Shown piece by piece: positions 1 through 6,960 of a stretch of DNA of 39,797 bases; positions within the stretch are counted from its first letter, which is position 1; every line of letters begins with the position of its first letter. The stretch is from Candidatus Nitrosopumilus sp. Its GTDB lineage: Archaea; Thermoproteota; Nitrososphaeria; Nitrososphaerales; Nitrosopumilaceae. The notes under the pieces are model-generated. The model had not been told where the DNA came from and did no database searches. It saw only the letters and a program-made list of their open reading frames with translations. The DNA is taken from positions 1 through 39,797 of the forward strand of contig JAGQHE010000055.1 in the NCBI GenBank assembly GCA_020431995.1, read 5' to 3'. The translations under genes were made by a program, and so were the position numbers.

Positions 1-36
1 GCCAAAAGAAAGCCATCTAAAAAGAAATCTAGATGA
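1..36 (+). CDS. C-terminal tail of a gene cut by the window edge (tentative)
   Basis: Frame 1 reads a Lys/Arg-rich tail, AKRKPSKKKSR, and stops with TGA at 34-36. Basic tails like this are common on archaeal nucleic-acid-binding and ribosome-associated proteins. Only 11 residues are visible. Frame 2 is also open over this stretch, so the assignment is weak and no function can be given. Confidence 0.3.
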   Translation, partial: AKRKPSKKKSR

Positions 37-99
37 TATCCCTCTACACTTTTCTAAACTTATTTTCTATGACATAAAAGTAGGTGTTTCCTATTGGCT

Positions 100-705
100 A
101 TGATGGATAAAAAAGGCATCATGATTTCGATTGTTGGTGTTATTATGATTGGAATTTCCCTTTCGATCGCTGCTTTATCCATTCCTTCAAGTATTTCCAA
201 ATCTGACGATTTTTTGGTGCCGTCATTGTTTGAAGGAATGTTTGATAATGTTTCTGAAGAAATTGAAATCCTGTCTGGCAACTCAGCATATGTCTCTTAC
301 AGTGTATCTTCATCTGATGTCCCACTTTTGTGGGGGATTCAGATAGTTGATTACCACCCAAAAGATAAGCTGTCTATAAAAATCTCAAATATTTTTGGTG
401 ATGATTATGGAGTGTTTATTCAGGATGAACCCCTCTCGTTTAAAGTCTTAGAAATCGCCGAGCCTGACACATTGAATTTTGAAATTGAAAACATTGGATC
501 TGAAAATGTGGATGTTGTTATGATGTTTTCAGAAGATCCAGAAAATTCAGATGCTCTTTCTGATCCTAATTCCCCTGTAATGAAAGTTATTTTCCCACTC
601 ATTGTTTCGGGAATTCTGGTCATCTCAGGAATTGTCATATTGTTAGTTGGCCTGCTAGTGATATTTGTCGACTGGAAAAATTATCAAAATAAAAGAAATT
701 ATTGA
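100..705 (+). CDS. Conserved membrane protein with two terminal TM segments
   Basis: A protein of about 201 residues. It has one hydrophobic segment near the N-terminus (about residues 8-28, GIMISIVGVIMIGISLSIAA) and another near the C-terminus (about 163-192), followed by a short basic tail. The middle part (about 30-160) is polar and beta-rich and probably lies outside the membrane. Start codon is uncertain: ATG at 100 and 103 and TTG at 94 are all in frame. An AGGTG stretch at 82-86 is 7 bases before the TTG. I do not recognise a family. The architecture, a membrane hairpin around a soluble beta domain, is common among thaumarchaeal envelope proteins of unknown role. It is convergent with the gene at 722-1036. 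Confidence 0.7.
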   Translation: MMDKKGIMISIVGVIMIGISLSIAALSIPSSISKSDDFLVPSLFEGMFDNVSEEIEILSGNSAYVSYSVSSSDVPLLWGIQIVDYHPKDKLSIKISNIFGDDYGVFIQDEPLSFKVLEIAEPDTLNFEIENIGSENVDVVMMFSEDPENSDALSDPNSPVMKVIFPLIVSGILVISGIVILLVGLLVIFVDWKNYQNKRNY

Positions 706-721
706 GTGAAGATTCCGATCA

Positions 722-1036
722 CTATGGGTTAATTTCCATCTTTCCGTATTTGCCTTTGGTTAAGGAAACCTCTCCTTTGAACTCATTGGTATATCCATTT
801 GTGATGACCACTTTATCTCCAACATTCACTGCCTTGATATCGTCACCCCACAATGTGAGTTTCATTTGGTTGTCTTCTGTCTCATCGCCATTAACTATGA
901 TCGCATCACAGACATCGACGGTTCCACCGCTTTTAAGATTTACAGTTCTTGCGTCTCCTTTGCTTTTGACAACGGCTTCAACATTGACCCCACTACGCAT
1001 TTTCTTTGCATCTGAAATCGGTATGAATTCTGACAT
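722..1036 (-). CDS. OB-fold single-stranded DNA-binding protein (RPA/SSB-like)
   Basis: A 104-residue protein made of a single OB-fold. After a short leader, alternating hydrophobic strands start at VNVEAVVKSKGDARTVNLKSG. They continue through VDVCDAIIVNGDE, then QMKLTLWGDDIKAVNVGDKV, then the closing strands VVITNGYTNEFKGEVSLTKG. The TLWGD...GDKVVI pattern is typical of archaeal RPA-type OB domains. The likely role is binding ssDNA or RNA in replication or repair. The length fits one OB domain without the zinc finger or extra OB copies of larger archaeal RPAs. A TATA-like AGCTTTTAATC on the minus strand at about 1062-1072 lies about 30 bases before the start. Exact binding preference cannot be read from the sequence. 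Confidence 0.75.
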   Translation of the reverse strand: MSEFIPISDAKKMRSGVNVEAVVKSKGDARTVNLKSGGTVDVCDAIIVNGDETEDNQMKLTLWGDDIKAVNVGDKVVITNGYTNEFKGEVSLTKGKYGKMEINP

Positions 1037-1156
1037 GTATTTTCGAATCTTATTAACACGATTAAAAGCTTTGTCTAAAAATCTCTAAAAAATGGAATTA
1101 TCTTTTGATTTATTGCAATAGTAATTGAAAAATAATGGTCATTATCCACTCTCATT

Positions 1157-1256
1157 GCAGAGGTATCGAAGCCCGGTCAACCGAGAGGGACTCAAGATCC
1201 ATGAATAGGAAATCCCTTCTCTCAGGAGTTCGTGGGTTCAAATCCCACCCTCTGCA
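1157..1256 (+). tRNA. tRNA-Leu (CAA) with a 15-nt intron
   Basis: Acceptor GCAGAGG (1157-1163) pairs with CCTCTGC (1249-1255), and A1256 is the discriminator. The T arm is GTGGG-TTCAAAT-CCCAC (1232-1248). The D stem TCG/CGA is at 1166-1168 and 1182-1184. The variable arm (1218-1231) contains CTC/GAG, as expected of a class II tRNA. The anticodon stem AGGGA (1186-1190) pairs perfectly only with TCCCT at 1213-1217, so 15 bases must be removed after CTCAAG. This gives loop CTCAAGA with anticodon CAA (1193-1195). The mature tRNA would be 85 nt, normal for archaeal tRNA-Leu. CCA is not encoded. Confidence 0.93.
1197..1211 (+). other. tRNA-Leu intron at canonical position 37/38
   Basis: Removing 15 bases between G37 (1196) and A38 (1212) restores a perfect 5-bp anticodon stem. 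Both junctions share the bases ATCC, so the cut could slide up to four bases without changing the mature product. The intron has a short self-complementary TCC/GGA element. The bulge-helix-bulge substrate for the tRNA endonuclease is imperfect in my hand folding (one mismatch in the central helix), so it may be a relaxed motif. Confidence 0.8.
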
Positions 1257-1299
1257 TTAATTTTTATTAAAACTGTGAAAATGATGAAAGTATTTGCAA

Positions 1300-1422
1300 T
1301 TATGCTACTATTGCTTTAATTTTGGTTACTGAGTGGGATGAAATTTTTTTGTGTATCCTTGCCAGATCCTCGTCTTTGAAAGTCAGATTGCATCTATAAC
1401 ACTTCCAAATTAACTCTGACAT
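1300..1422 (-). CDS. 40-residue C2H2 zinc-finger mini-protein
   Basis: The protein is essentially one zinc finger: Cys8-x2-Cys11-x12-His24-x5-His30, in MSELIWKCYRCNLTFKDEDL and the following helix with IHKKISSH. The spacing fits a C2H2 finger, so zinc binding is expected. The ligand could be nucleic acid or protein. The reading frame is open a further 29 codons upstream, but that part has no zinc-finger features. The ATG at 1422 has a TATA-like element 26 bases before it, so the short form is preferred. Similar one- or two-finger proteins occur elsewhere in this window (6644-6928). Confidence 0.7.
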   Translation of the reverse strand: MSELIWKCYRCNLTFKDEDLARIHKKISSHSVTKIKAIVA

Positions 1423-1444
1423 GAGTAAGTATGTGCATGAATTG

Positions 1445-1452
1445 CTTATAAG
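1445..1452 (-). promoter_or_regulatory. TATA-like element for the 40-residue zinc-finger gene
   Basis: The palindromic CTTATAAG is centred about 26 bases before the ATG at 1422. That is the spacing expected for a leaderless archaeal transcript and supports the short start. Confidence 0.5.
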
Positions 1453-1610
1453 TATATAGTATGATTGATCCAATTTATCACAAAACATGAACAAAGAATT
1501 GAAAAACATGAAATTTTTTTAATTTTTTAGATCAAAATGAAGTTTTCTTCTGTATGAATCGGGATACAAGGGTTTAGAAACAAAAAAAACAATCTCACTA
1601 TAGAAACATA

Positions 1611-2228
1611 ATGGATATTTTTGAAATTTTTGGAGAATATTCATATTTTGGCATTTTTCTTGTGCTGATCGGAGTAAATGCGGCTCCGATTTTGATGCCC
1701 CCAAGCTGGATTATTTTGACATCCTTTTATCTTCTAGATCCAAATCTGAATGTGATTATTTTGGCAATGGTTGGCGCAACAGGTGCCACAATTGGTAGAT
1801 TCACACTCAAAAAAATAAGCGGATTGTTCAGAAAATTTGTTGGAGAAGAGCAGAAATCTAATCTTGACATAGTAGGTGATTATCTTAATAGAAAAAAATA
1901 TGGATACCTACTTGCATCATTTTTGTTTGGTGCGACTCCTCTACCAAGTAACATATTGTTTATTGCATATGGGCTAATGCGTGCAAAAAGTATTGGAATA
2001 TATGCAGGATTTTGGTTTGGCAGAACTCTTTCTTATATTGCGATGATCTATTTTGGAAATGCTGTACTGAGGCCGTTTTTAGAAATATTTGAAGATCGTC
2101 TTACTGGAATTTTGCTGATTGATGGATTTGGCATCGTGTTGATAGTCTTGTTTGCATCTGTGAATTGGACGGTATTAATTACTCAGAAAAAAATAAAATT
2201 TGTCAAGCCAAAAATATGGAGATTCTAA
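1611..2228 (+). CDS. VTT/DedA-like (SNARE-associated) membrane protein
   Basis: A polytopic protein of 205 residues. Hydrophobic segments lie at about 12-32, 35-62, 100-125, 128-150 and 163-190, with a basic C-terminus. The core resembles VTT/DedA proteins. A first re-entrant-like segment carries APILMPPSWII. A second half contains the LLASFLFGATPLPSNILFIAYG region, where Gly and Pro residues sit as in the family signature, followed by FWFGRTLSY. DedA/VTT proteins include lipid scramblases and flippases involved in membrane homeostasis. The specific substrate here is unknown. The gene ends directly against the next start (TAA then ATG at 2229), indicating cotranscription with the HD hydrolase. 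Confidence 0.7.
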   Translation: MDIFEIFGEYSYFGIFLVLIGVNAAPILMPPSWIILTSFYLLDPNLNVIILAMVGATGATIGRFTLKKISGLFRKFVGEEQKSNLDIVGDYLNRKKYGYLLASFLFGATPLPSNILFIAYGLMRAKSIGIYAGFWFGRTLSYIAMIYFGNAVLRPFLEIFEDRLTGILLIDGFGIVLIVLFASVNWTVLITQKKIKFVKPKIWRF

Positions 2229-2852
2229 ATGACGGTTATTGATTTGATTAAAAGTGACGTGAAAAAAATAATTAAAAATGATCCTTCTCATGATTTTGAT
2301 CATGTTATGAGGGTATACAATAACGCTCAAAAAATATGTAAAAAAGAAAAGGCAAATGAGAAACTAGTCCTGTGTGCTGTGTTATTGCATGATATAGTGT
2401 CTTACCCAAAATCTCACAAAAACTCTGGCCTTTCTTCAACTCATAGCGCAAAAAAATCAAAACAAATTTTGAAAAAATATTCTTTTTCTGATCGTGAAAT
2501 TGTGATCATTTCAGATGCCATCCGTGACCATAGTTTTTCACAAAATAAAATTCCTGAAACTCTTGAAGGCAAGATTCTTCAGGACGCAGACCGACTGGAT
2601 GCCTTGGGCGCAATAGGTATTGCACGAGTTTTTGCCACTGCGGGCTTACTTAAACGACCTTTTTACAATCCGAATGATCCATTTTGCAATAAACGTAAGC
2701 CTGATGATAAAACCTGGACTGTTGATCATTTTTTTCAAAAATTATTCAAACTTGAATCTCTGATGAATACAAAATCTGGCAAAGCAGAGGCAAAAAAAAG
2801 AACTCTGGTGTTGAAAAGATTTCTTAATCAACTGAGGCTGGAATGCTGCTGA
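2229..2852 (+). CDS. HD-domain metal-dependent phosphohydrolase
   Basis: A protein of 207 residues with the HD superfamily ligands in order: His25 in SHDFDHVMRV, His54-Asp55 in LLHDIVSYP, His101 in IRDHSF, and Asp119/Asp121 in LQDADRLDALGAIG. The spacing is like the YedJ/YpgQ group (uncharacterised HD phosphohydrolases acting on nucleotides or other phosphoesters). The ADRLDALGAIGIARVF stretch is highly typical of that group. The start codon abuts the stop of the VTT protein gene with no spacer, so the pair is probably one transcript. Substrate unknown. All metal ligands appear present, so an active enzyme is likely. Confidence 0.85.
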   Translation: MTVIDLIKSDVKKIIKNDPSHDFDHVMRVYNNAQKICKKEKANEKLVLCAVLLHDIVSYPKSHKNSGLSSTHSAKKSKQILKKYSFSDREIVIISDAIRDHSFSQNKIPETLEGKILQDADRLDALGAIGIARVFATAGLLKRPFYNPNDPFCNKRKPDDKTWTVDHFFQKLFKLESLMNTKSGKAEAKKRTLVLKRFLNQLRLECC

Positions 2853-3018
2853 CATCAAATTATTGTTGAAAATATTAAAATATGCTATCTGTTCTACTAT
2901 CTTCGGAAGTCTAAATCAAGATAGCCTACACGATAAAAAAATTAACTGTTATTTTCAAGAAAAAATCTGAAAATGAAGGTATTGCATATGATCAGGATTT
3001 TTAAATCGCTATAAAAAT

Positions 3019-3684
3019 ATGGCCAAAAACCCGCCAGTTCGCACACGTTCAAGTCGTGTGGTCATACGTACTATGACCAAAGATGACATTCCTAAAGTCG
3101 TTGAACTGCAAAAAATTGCATTTCCTGCAATGGCCGCAGAAGGAGTGTACTGGAAACCTGATCAACTAAGCGCACACTTGAAAGTTTTTCCTGAAGGTCA
3201 GTTTGTTGCAGAATATGGTGGAAAAATCGTAGGTTCGTGCAGTAGTTTAATTATCAAATTAAAATCTGAATACCAAGAGCACACTTGGAAAGATGCTTGT
3301 GGTGATAGTTTTTTTAAAAATCATGACCCAAACGGTGACTCTCTGTATGGTGCAGACGTATCATCACATCCTGAACATCGGAGACTGGGTATTGCTACAA
3401 AACTCTATGATGCAAGAAAGGCATTGGCAATAAGGCTAAACTTGCGCAGAATAATTGCAGGGGCAAGGCTAATAAATTACTGTGAAAATGCCAAGGATCT
3501 ATCCCCTTTAGAGTATGTGCACAAAGTTCAGAGTCATGAAGTCAAAGAACCTGTGCTGTCCTTTCAAATACGAAATGGCTTCAAATTCATCAAAATATTG
3601 CCTAACTACATGAAGGATCCAAGATCATTAAACAATGCAACTTTTATTGAATGGAAAAATCCTCATTTTGTAGAAAAATCATGA
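3019..3684 (+). CDS. GNAT-family N-acetyltransferase
   Basis: A protein of 221 residues. The N-terminal beta-alpha unit VVIRTMTKDDIPKVVELQ is typical of GNAT. The acetyl-CoA loop is in motif A, YGADVSSHPEHRRLGIATKL (about 112-131), with RRLGIA in place of the R/Q-x-x-G-x-G/A consensus. The C-terminal part, with FQIRNGFKF, is motif B-like. Between them is an insert (about 70-105) rich in aromatic and charged residues that may shape the substrate site. The stop overlaps the next ATG as ATGA (3681-3684), so it is translationally coupled to an amidohydrolase. A joint pathway is likely, but the substrate cannot be told. Confidence 0.85.
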   Translation: MAKNPPVRTRSSRVVIRTMTKDDIPKVVELQKIAFPAMAAEGVYWKPDQLSAHLKVFPEGQFVAEYGGKIVGSCSSLIIKLKSEYQEHTWKDACGDSFFKNHDPNGDSLYGADVSSHPEHRRLGIATKLYDARKALAIRLNLRRIIAGARLINYCENAKDLSPLEYVHKVQSHEVKEPVLSFQIRNGFKFIKILPNYMKDPRSLNNATFIEWKNPHFVEKS

Positions 3685-4481
3685 TTATTGACTGTCACGT
3701 GCATGTGAATCAATACGAACTGACACAACATATTCCGCTATTGGAAGATCGGTTAAAGATGCTTCAAACTGAAATGGCCAGTAACAACGTTGATTATGCA
3801 ATAATCTTATCTTCTTACAAAATAAATTCTGAAAGACCATCAACTGAGAAAATTATTGAGGGAGTCAAAAAATATGACAATCTTGGTGTTGCAGCTGGAT
3901 TTACCATAGATCATCATACTGACGAAGATCTTAAAAGATATAGACAATTAATTAAAGATGGCAGGATTAAAGCCATGAAAATTTATTCAGGCTATGAACA
4001 TTATTATCCTTATGATGAGAGATACCAAAAAGTCTATGACACTTGTATTGAATTTGATATCCCTGTGATGTTTCATACCGGTGATACCTTTTCTAGTACT
4101 GGCAAACTGCGTTATTCCAGACCTCTTAATCTTGATGATGTGGCTGTGGATAATCCTGAATTAAAAATCGTAATGTGTCATTTAGGGAATCCCTGGATCC
4201 AAGACGCTCAGGAAGTACTCTACAAAAATCATAATGTCTATGCTGACGTGTCTGGTCTTGTTGTTGGATCTTTTGATCACTTTTTTGAAAAAATGATGAA
4301 AGAAAAAGTTGCAGAATTGATAAACTATGCCGGAGAACCACGATATCTGTTGTATGGCACTGACTGGCCAATTAGTAGCATGGACTCGTATCTCAATTTT
4401 GTAGCTAAGCTCACTATCAAAAAAGAATTTAGGGATAATTTGATGTATAAAAATGCCCAGAAGCTATTCAACATCTCTTGA
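3681..4481 (+). CDS. Amidohydrolase-2 family metal-dependent hydrolase
   Basis: A 266-residue TIM-barrel amidohydrolase. Metal-binding HxH lies at the very start (MIIDCHVHVN, His6 and His8). A barrel His is in MFHTGD, another in VMCHLGNPW, and the catalytic Asp is in YGTDWPISS near the C-terminus. The layout matches the amidohydrolase-2 group, which includes ACMSD-type decarboxylases and lactone or amide hydrolases. The frame is open 10 codons further upstream, inside the acetyltransferase gene, but the family begins at the HxH strand and the ATG at 3681 makes an ATGA overlap. I therefore place the start there. Substrate unknown. Confidence 0.88.
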   Translation: MIIDCHVHVNQYELTQHIPLLEDRLKMLQTEMASNNVDYAIILSSYKINSERPSTEKIIEGVKKYDNLGVAAGFTIDHHTDEDLKRYRQLIKDGRIKAMKIYSGYEHYYPYDERYQKVYDTCIEFDIPVMFHTGDTFSSTGKLRYSRPLNLDDVAVDNPELKIVMCHLGNPWIQDAQEVLYKNHNVYADVSGLVVGSFDHFFEKMMKEKVAELINYAGEPRYLLYGTDWPISSMDSYLNFVAKLTIKKEFRDNLMYKNAQKLFNIS

Positions 4482-4646
4482 GACGTTTTAATAACTGTGA
4501 TTGGCACCGATGATTTTATGATAAAAATACCCTCTTCTATCAGGTGCTGAGATGGTGTTAAATGACATAATGTTGTTCAGTGTATTTTAGAATAAAAATA
4601 ATAAAAAGAAAAAACCATGATGTTCTAATTACCTAAACCATATGCA

Positions 4647-4778
4647 TTACTTTTTCTTTTTATCCAAGTAATTCACTTCCGCACTGGTCTCCTTTGATTG
4701 TATAAAACCTGATTTATTTTTGAGGCCAATTGGATTTTTTATAACTGCTTGATCTCGTATGAATTGATGATCAACCAC
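4647..4778 (-). CDS. Possible 43-residue protein or gene remnant
   Basis: A minus-strand frame starting at GTG 4778 reads VVDHQFIRDQAVIKNPIGLK and continues to a Lys-rich end, NYLDKKKK, then TAA. Composition (Asp, Gln, Ile, Asn, Pro, Gly, Lys) looks protein-like rather than random AT-rich translation. The frame continues 10 codons upstream (with TRCGIKE) to a stop without ATG, so it could also be the tail of a damaged gene. No family recognised. Confidence 0.3.
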   Translation of the reverse strand: MVDHQFIRDQAVIKNPIGLKNKSGFIQSKETSAEVNYLDKKKK

Positions 4779-4840
4779 TTCTTTAATTCCACATCGTGTA
4801 TATTGGTTTTAGGCCTAATTAATACAGGAACTCATTCCTT

Positions 4841-4864
4841 ACTGTTTTAGAGGGGGAAAACAGT
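4841..4864. repeat. Inverted repeat, 8-bp stem with 8-base loop
   Basis: ACTGTTTT (4841-4848) is the exact reverse complement of AAAACAGT (4857-4864). The loop is AGAGGGGG. It lies between the two minus-strand micro-ORFs, upstream of the winged-helix gene. It could be an operator, an RNA hairpin or a terminator. No T-run follows directly on either strand. Confidence 0.5.
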
Positions 4865-4873
4865 TCTTGATGA

Positions 4874-4945
4874 TTATTGTTTTTTGATAATTACTGGCAT
4901 TTTTGATCGTTCATCTGACTTTTCATACTCAAATGACCCTAACAT
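4874..4945 (-). CDS. Possible 23-residue peptide
   Basis: ATG at 4945 on the minus strand opens 23 codons: MLGSFEYEKSDERSK, then MPVIIKKQ and TAA. The amphipathic, acid/base-rich sequence looks like a translated product, but the length allows chance. It is divergent from the gene at 4986, whose start is 40 bases away. No family recognised. Confidence 0.3.
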   Translation of the reverse strand: MLGSFEYEKSDERSKMPVIIKKQ

Positions 4946-4985
4946 GCAAGTTTTTATCGTAGGGAGACTATGCTCGATTGTTTAG

Positions 4986-6242
4986 ATGGCACTTTCTTCT
5001 TCTATGATGGATGCTCTGAAACTATTGGAGCCTAACATCCTTAATTCGCCTGCGTTTTCATTTTTTGAATTCTTCAAGTATGACACTGATGATTTAAGAA
5101 ATGAAAATCTTCTCTTAAAGAAAGATTTGATTGAACGATATAAAAAATCCGTACGACAAAAAACAAATGCCCATTCTAATGCACTCAAGAATGACTTCGA
5201 TGCTTTTACAAAAATCCTTGACAAACTTCATCTGGTGGATGATTCTGAAGATGTTTTAGAGAACATTAAATGGGAAAAAATAACTGAAATCTGTAACATC
5301 CTTCGTAAACTTGAAACAAGTAATGAAAAAAAGATTCGATGGGCATTATTGTTTTTACTTTCGAAAGGAAACCAGATTCAAATTGATGATCTTAAGCAAT
5401 TGGTTACAAACTTCAAAATCCCCAATGTTGATAGATTGTTAGAGAAAATAATTAAAACCGAAACAAATTCTGGACTAGATGTAAAATTTGATGGGACAAA
5501 ACTTGTAATGGATACAGAACAAAAACTTACAGAACATTACATCGCAGATGCGATTGAAGAAAAATCTAGACGGTCTCCAGGAGAAATCGAAAAAGAAATT
5601 TTAGAATTACTTGATGAGGGTTCATATTCTAATCAGGAAATTTCTAACATTATTGATATCGATGAAGCAGTAGTATCAAGAGTTATGACCAAACTTCGAA
5701 ATCAAAATAAATTGGTGTTGTCAAGTTTTGGGAACAAGGGATTTAGATACTATACCACAAATTGCCAGAATTGTCCCTTTGGGAAGACCTTGCCTTCTTG
5801 CAGAAAGGATGCTATTTCTGATATTGTCAATGCCATTAAAGACGCGCATGGTGTAGATCTCACCTCTCAGGATTTTGAAAATGTTGAATCCAATCAAGCA
5901 CTACTCAATATTAAAAGGACAATAATGATGTCAAAAAAATATACCATGACAAAGCTAGAGTCAAATATGTATGAAAATTTTGAAAAATTATTAGAAATGA
6001 TAGTGAAAAACTCTATTAGTATTAAACATGAGAAAAATCAGAAAATGCCTGATGTTTTGGTTTCTCCAAATATATCAAAATTACCAAAAATTTTCCAAAT
6101 TGGGTTGAAAATAGGCATCGAGTATGAAATTCAATTAATGAAAACTTTGGCAAGTAAATCCAAAAAGGAGCAACTACAATCAGATATCCTGTCAAAAATG
6201 ATCAAAGACAGTAACAAAATTTTACACTCTCTTGATAATTGA
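4986..6242 (+). CDS. Winged-helix regulator-like protein with a CxxCx8C cluster
   Basis: A protein of 418 residues, mostly helical. The N-terminal third (about 35-185) has charged coiled helices. A winged helix-turn-helix lies at about 200-257: IEKEILELLDEGSYSNQEIS, then DEAVVSRVMTKLRNQNKLV, then a wing with GFRYY. Directly after the wing come Cys260, Cys263 and Cys272 (NCQNCPFGKTLPSC), a spacing able to hold zinc or, less likely, an iron-sulfur cluster. The last 140 residues are helical and unassigned. It is probably a DNA-binding regulator, or a factor with a wHTH used for protein contact. It is monocistronic. The family is unknown to me. Confidence 0.65.
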   Translation: MALSSSMMDALKLLEPNILNSPAFSFFEFFKYDTDDLRNENLLLKKDLIERYKKSVRQKTNAHSNALKNDFDAFTKILDKLHLVDDSEDVLENIKWEKITEICNILRKLETSNEKKIRWALLFLLSKGNQIQIDDLKQLVTNFKIPNVDRLLEKIIKTETNSGLDVKFDGTKLVMDTEQKLTEHYIADAIEEKSRRSPGEIEKEILELLDEGSYSNQEISNIIDIDEAVVSRVMTKLRNQNKLVLSSFGNKGFRYYTTNCQNCPFGKTLPSCRKDAISDIVNAIKDAHGVDLTSQDFENVESNQALLNIKRTIMMSKKYTMTKLESNMYENFEKLLEMIVKNSISIKHEKNQKMPDVLVSPNISKLPKIFQIGLKIGIEYEIQLMKTLASKSKKEQLQSDILSKMIKDSNKILHSLDN

Positions 6243-6374
6243 ATTTCTTTTTAAACTAATTGACTTCGCTAACTCAAGAAATCAAGAAATGACATGTTGA
6301 TATTCCAATTCATCGTGACTTTCTAGAGGATAGGATTTTGACAGATCTTGTGTTTGATGGTTGGTTGATTTAGA

Positions 6375-6527
6375 ATGTCACAGCATAATGAAGCTAATGA
6401 CGACTCTGGTGAAGAACGAGTTGAGAATCGATTCTTGAAACTATATCCAGATTATGATTATTCGGTAAAATCCTCTTCTAAAGAAAAAGATGTGAGAAAA
6501 AAGAAAAAGATGAAAACCATGTATTGA
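6375..6527 (+). CDS. 50-residue highly charged protein
   Basis: ATG at 6375 opens a 50-codon frame. It has an acidic start (MSQHNEANDDSGEERVENRF), an aromatic centre (LKLYPDYDYSVK) and a very basic tail (KDVRKKKKMKTMY). The ordered acidic-aromatic-basic layout is unlikely for random translation of AT-rich DNA. Its Tyr/Asp stretch resembles the tail of the downstream zinc-finger protein (SYPDEYDTQSR), so the two may be related in function. No family recognised. Confidence 0.5.
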   Translation: MSQHNEANDDSGEERVENRFLKLYPDYDYSVKSSSKEKDVRKKKKMKTMY

Positions 6528-6607
6528 CATATTTTAAAAATTCAATCTATTGAATCTGTAATTGTCATTAGATGTGTCGGTTTTCGACTCTGAAATACAT
6601 TATCTAA

Positions 6608-6616
6608 CTTTATAAC
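6608..6616 (+). promoter_or_regulatory. TATA-like element for the two-finger gene
   Basis: CTTTATAAC is centred about 32 bases before the ATG at 6644. That is consistent with a short or absent leader. Confidence 0.45.
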
Positions 6617-6643
6617 TCGCCGGGGCTGTATGTTTGTGTATTT

Positions 6644-6928
6644 ATGAGGAATCCCTTTAATAAAAAAAATAATTGCACTCAATGTGATGCAAAATTTTCA
6701 AATCATGAAGATCTGGTTGTACATGTAAGACGTGACCATCATAAAACTATAGTTAAATGCCAAAAATGTGGTAAGGAATTCATACATGAGAAAGACAGAC
6801 TTCATCATGCAAGAAAAGAACATGAAGAAGAAATGAGAGAGCGCTCTCATAGGAAATCGTATCCTGATGAATATGATACTCAAAGTAGAGTTGATCGATT
6901 CAAAGCTAGATTCAGTGACAAACTCTAG
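6644..6928 (+). CDS. Two-finger C2H2 zinc-finger protein
   Basis: A protein of 94 residues with two tandem fingers of nearly identical spacing: Cys11-x2-Cys14-x12-His27-x4-His32 and Cys39-x2-Cys42-x12-His55-x4-His60. Each has the hydrophobic Phe and Leu positions of a classical C2H2 finger (CDAKFSNHEDLVVHVRRDHH and CGKEFIHEKDRLHHARKEH). A charged tail of about 34 residues follows. Tandem eukaryote-like C2H2 fingers are unusual in prokaryotes but recur as short proteins in Nitrososphaerota. Binding to DNA or RNA is likely. The target is unknown. Confidence 0.8.
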   Translation: MRNPFNKKNNCTQCDAKFSNHEDLVVHVRRDHHKTIVKCQKCGKEFIHEKDRLHHARKEHEEEMRERSHRKSYPDEYDTQSRVDRFKARFSDKL

Positions 6929-6960
6929 TTGATATGTTTTGGACAGTCAAGATGTTAAAA

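Larger units (their letters stand above)
4482..4985. other. 500-base gap with two possible minus-strand micro-ORFs and a hairpin
   Basis: No gene over 60 codons lies here. The left 160 bases hold nothing I can support. On the minus strand there is a 43-codon and a 23-codon coding-looking frame (listed separately), and at 4841-4864 a perfect 8-bp inverted repeat. The last 60 bases should contain the promoter of the gene at 4986. A TTTTTATC stretch at about 4951-4958 is a candidate TATA box. Confidence 0.5.

Noticed and set aside
702-1088. Plus-strand 128-codon frame
   Set aside because: It is antisense to the OB-fold protein at 722-1036, with low-complexity Ser/Thr/Leu content typical of reverse reading.
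1423-1509. N-terminal extension of the 40-residue zinc-finger protein
   Set aside because: The added 29 residues show no pattern, and the TATA-like element lies inside them, 26 bases before the inner ATG.
4504-4580. Possible TPP riboswitch (GGTGCTGAGA resembles the THI-box CTGAGA)
   Set aside because: The second conserved half (ACCTGATCTGG and the closing GCG region) is absent, and no thiamine gene follows.
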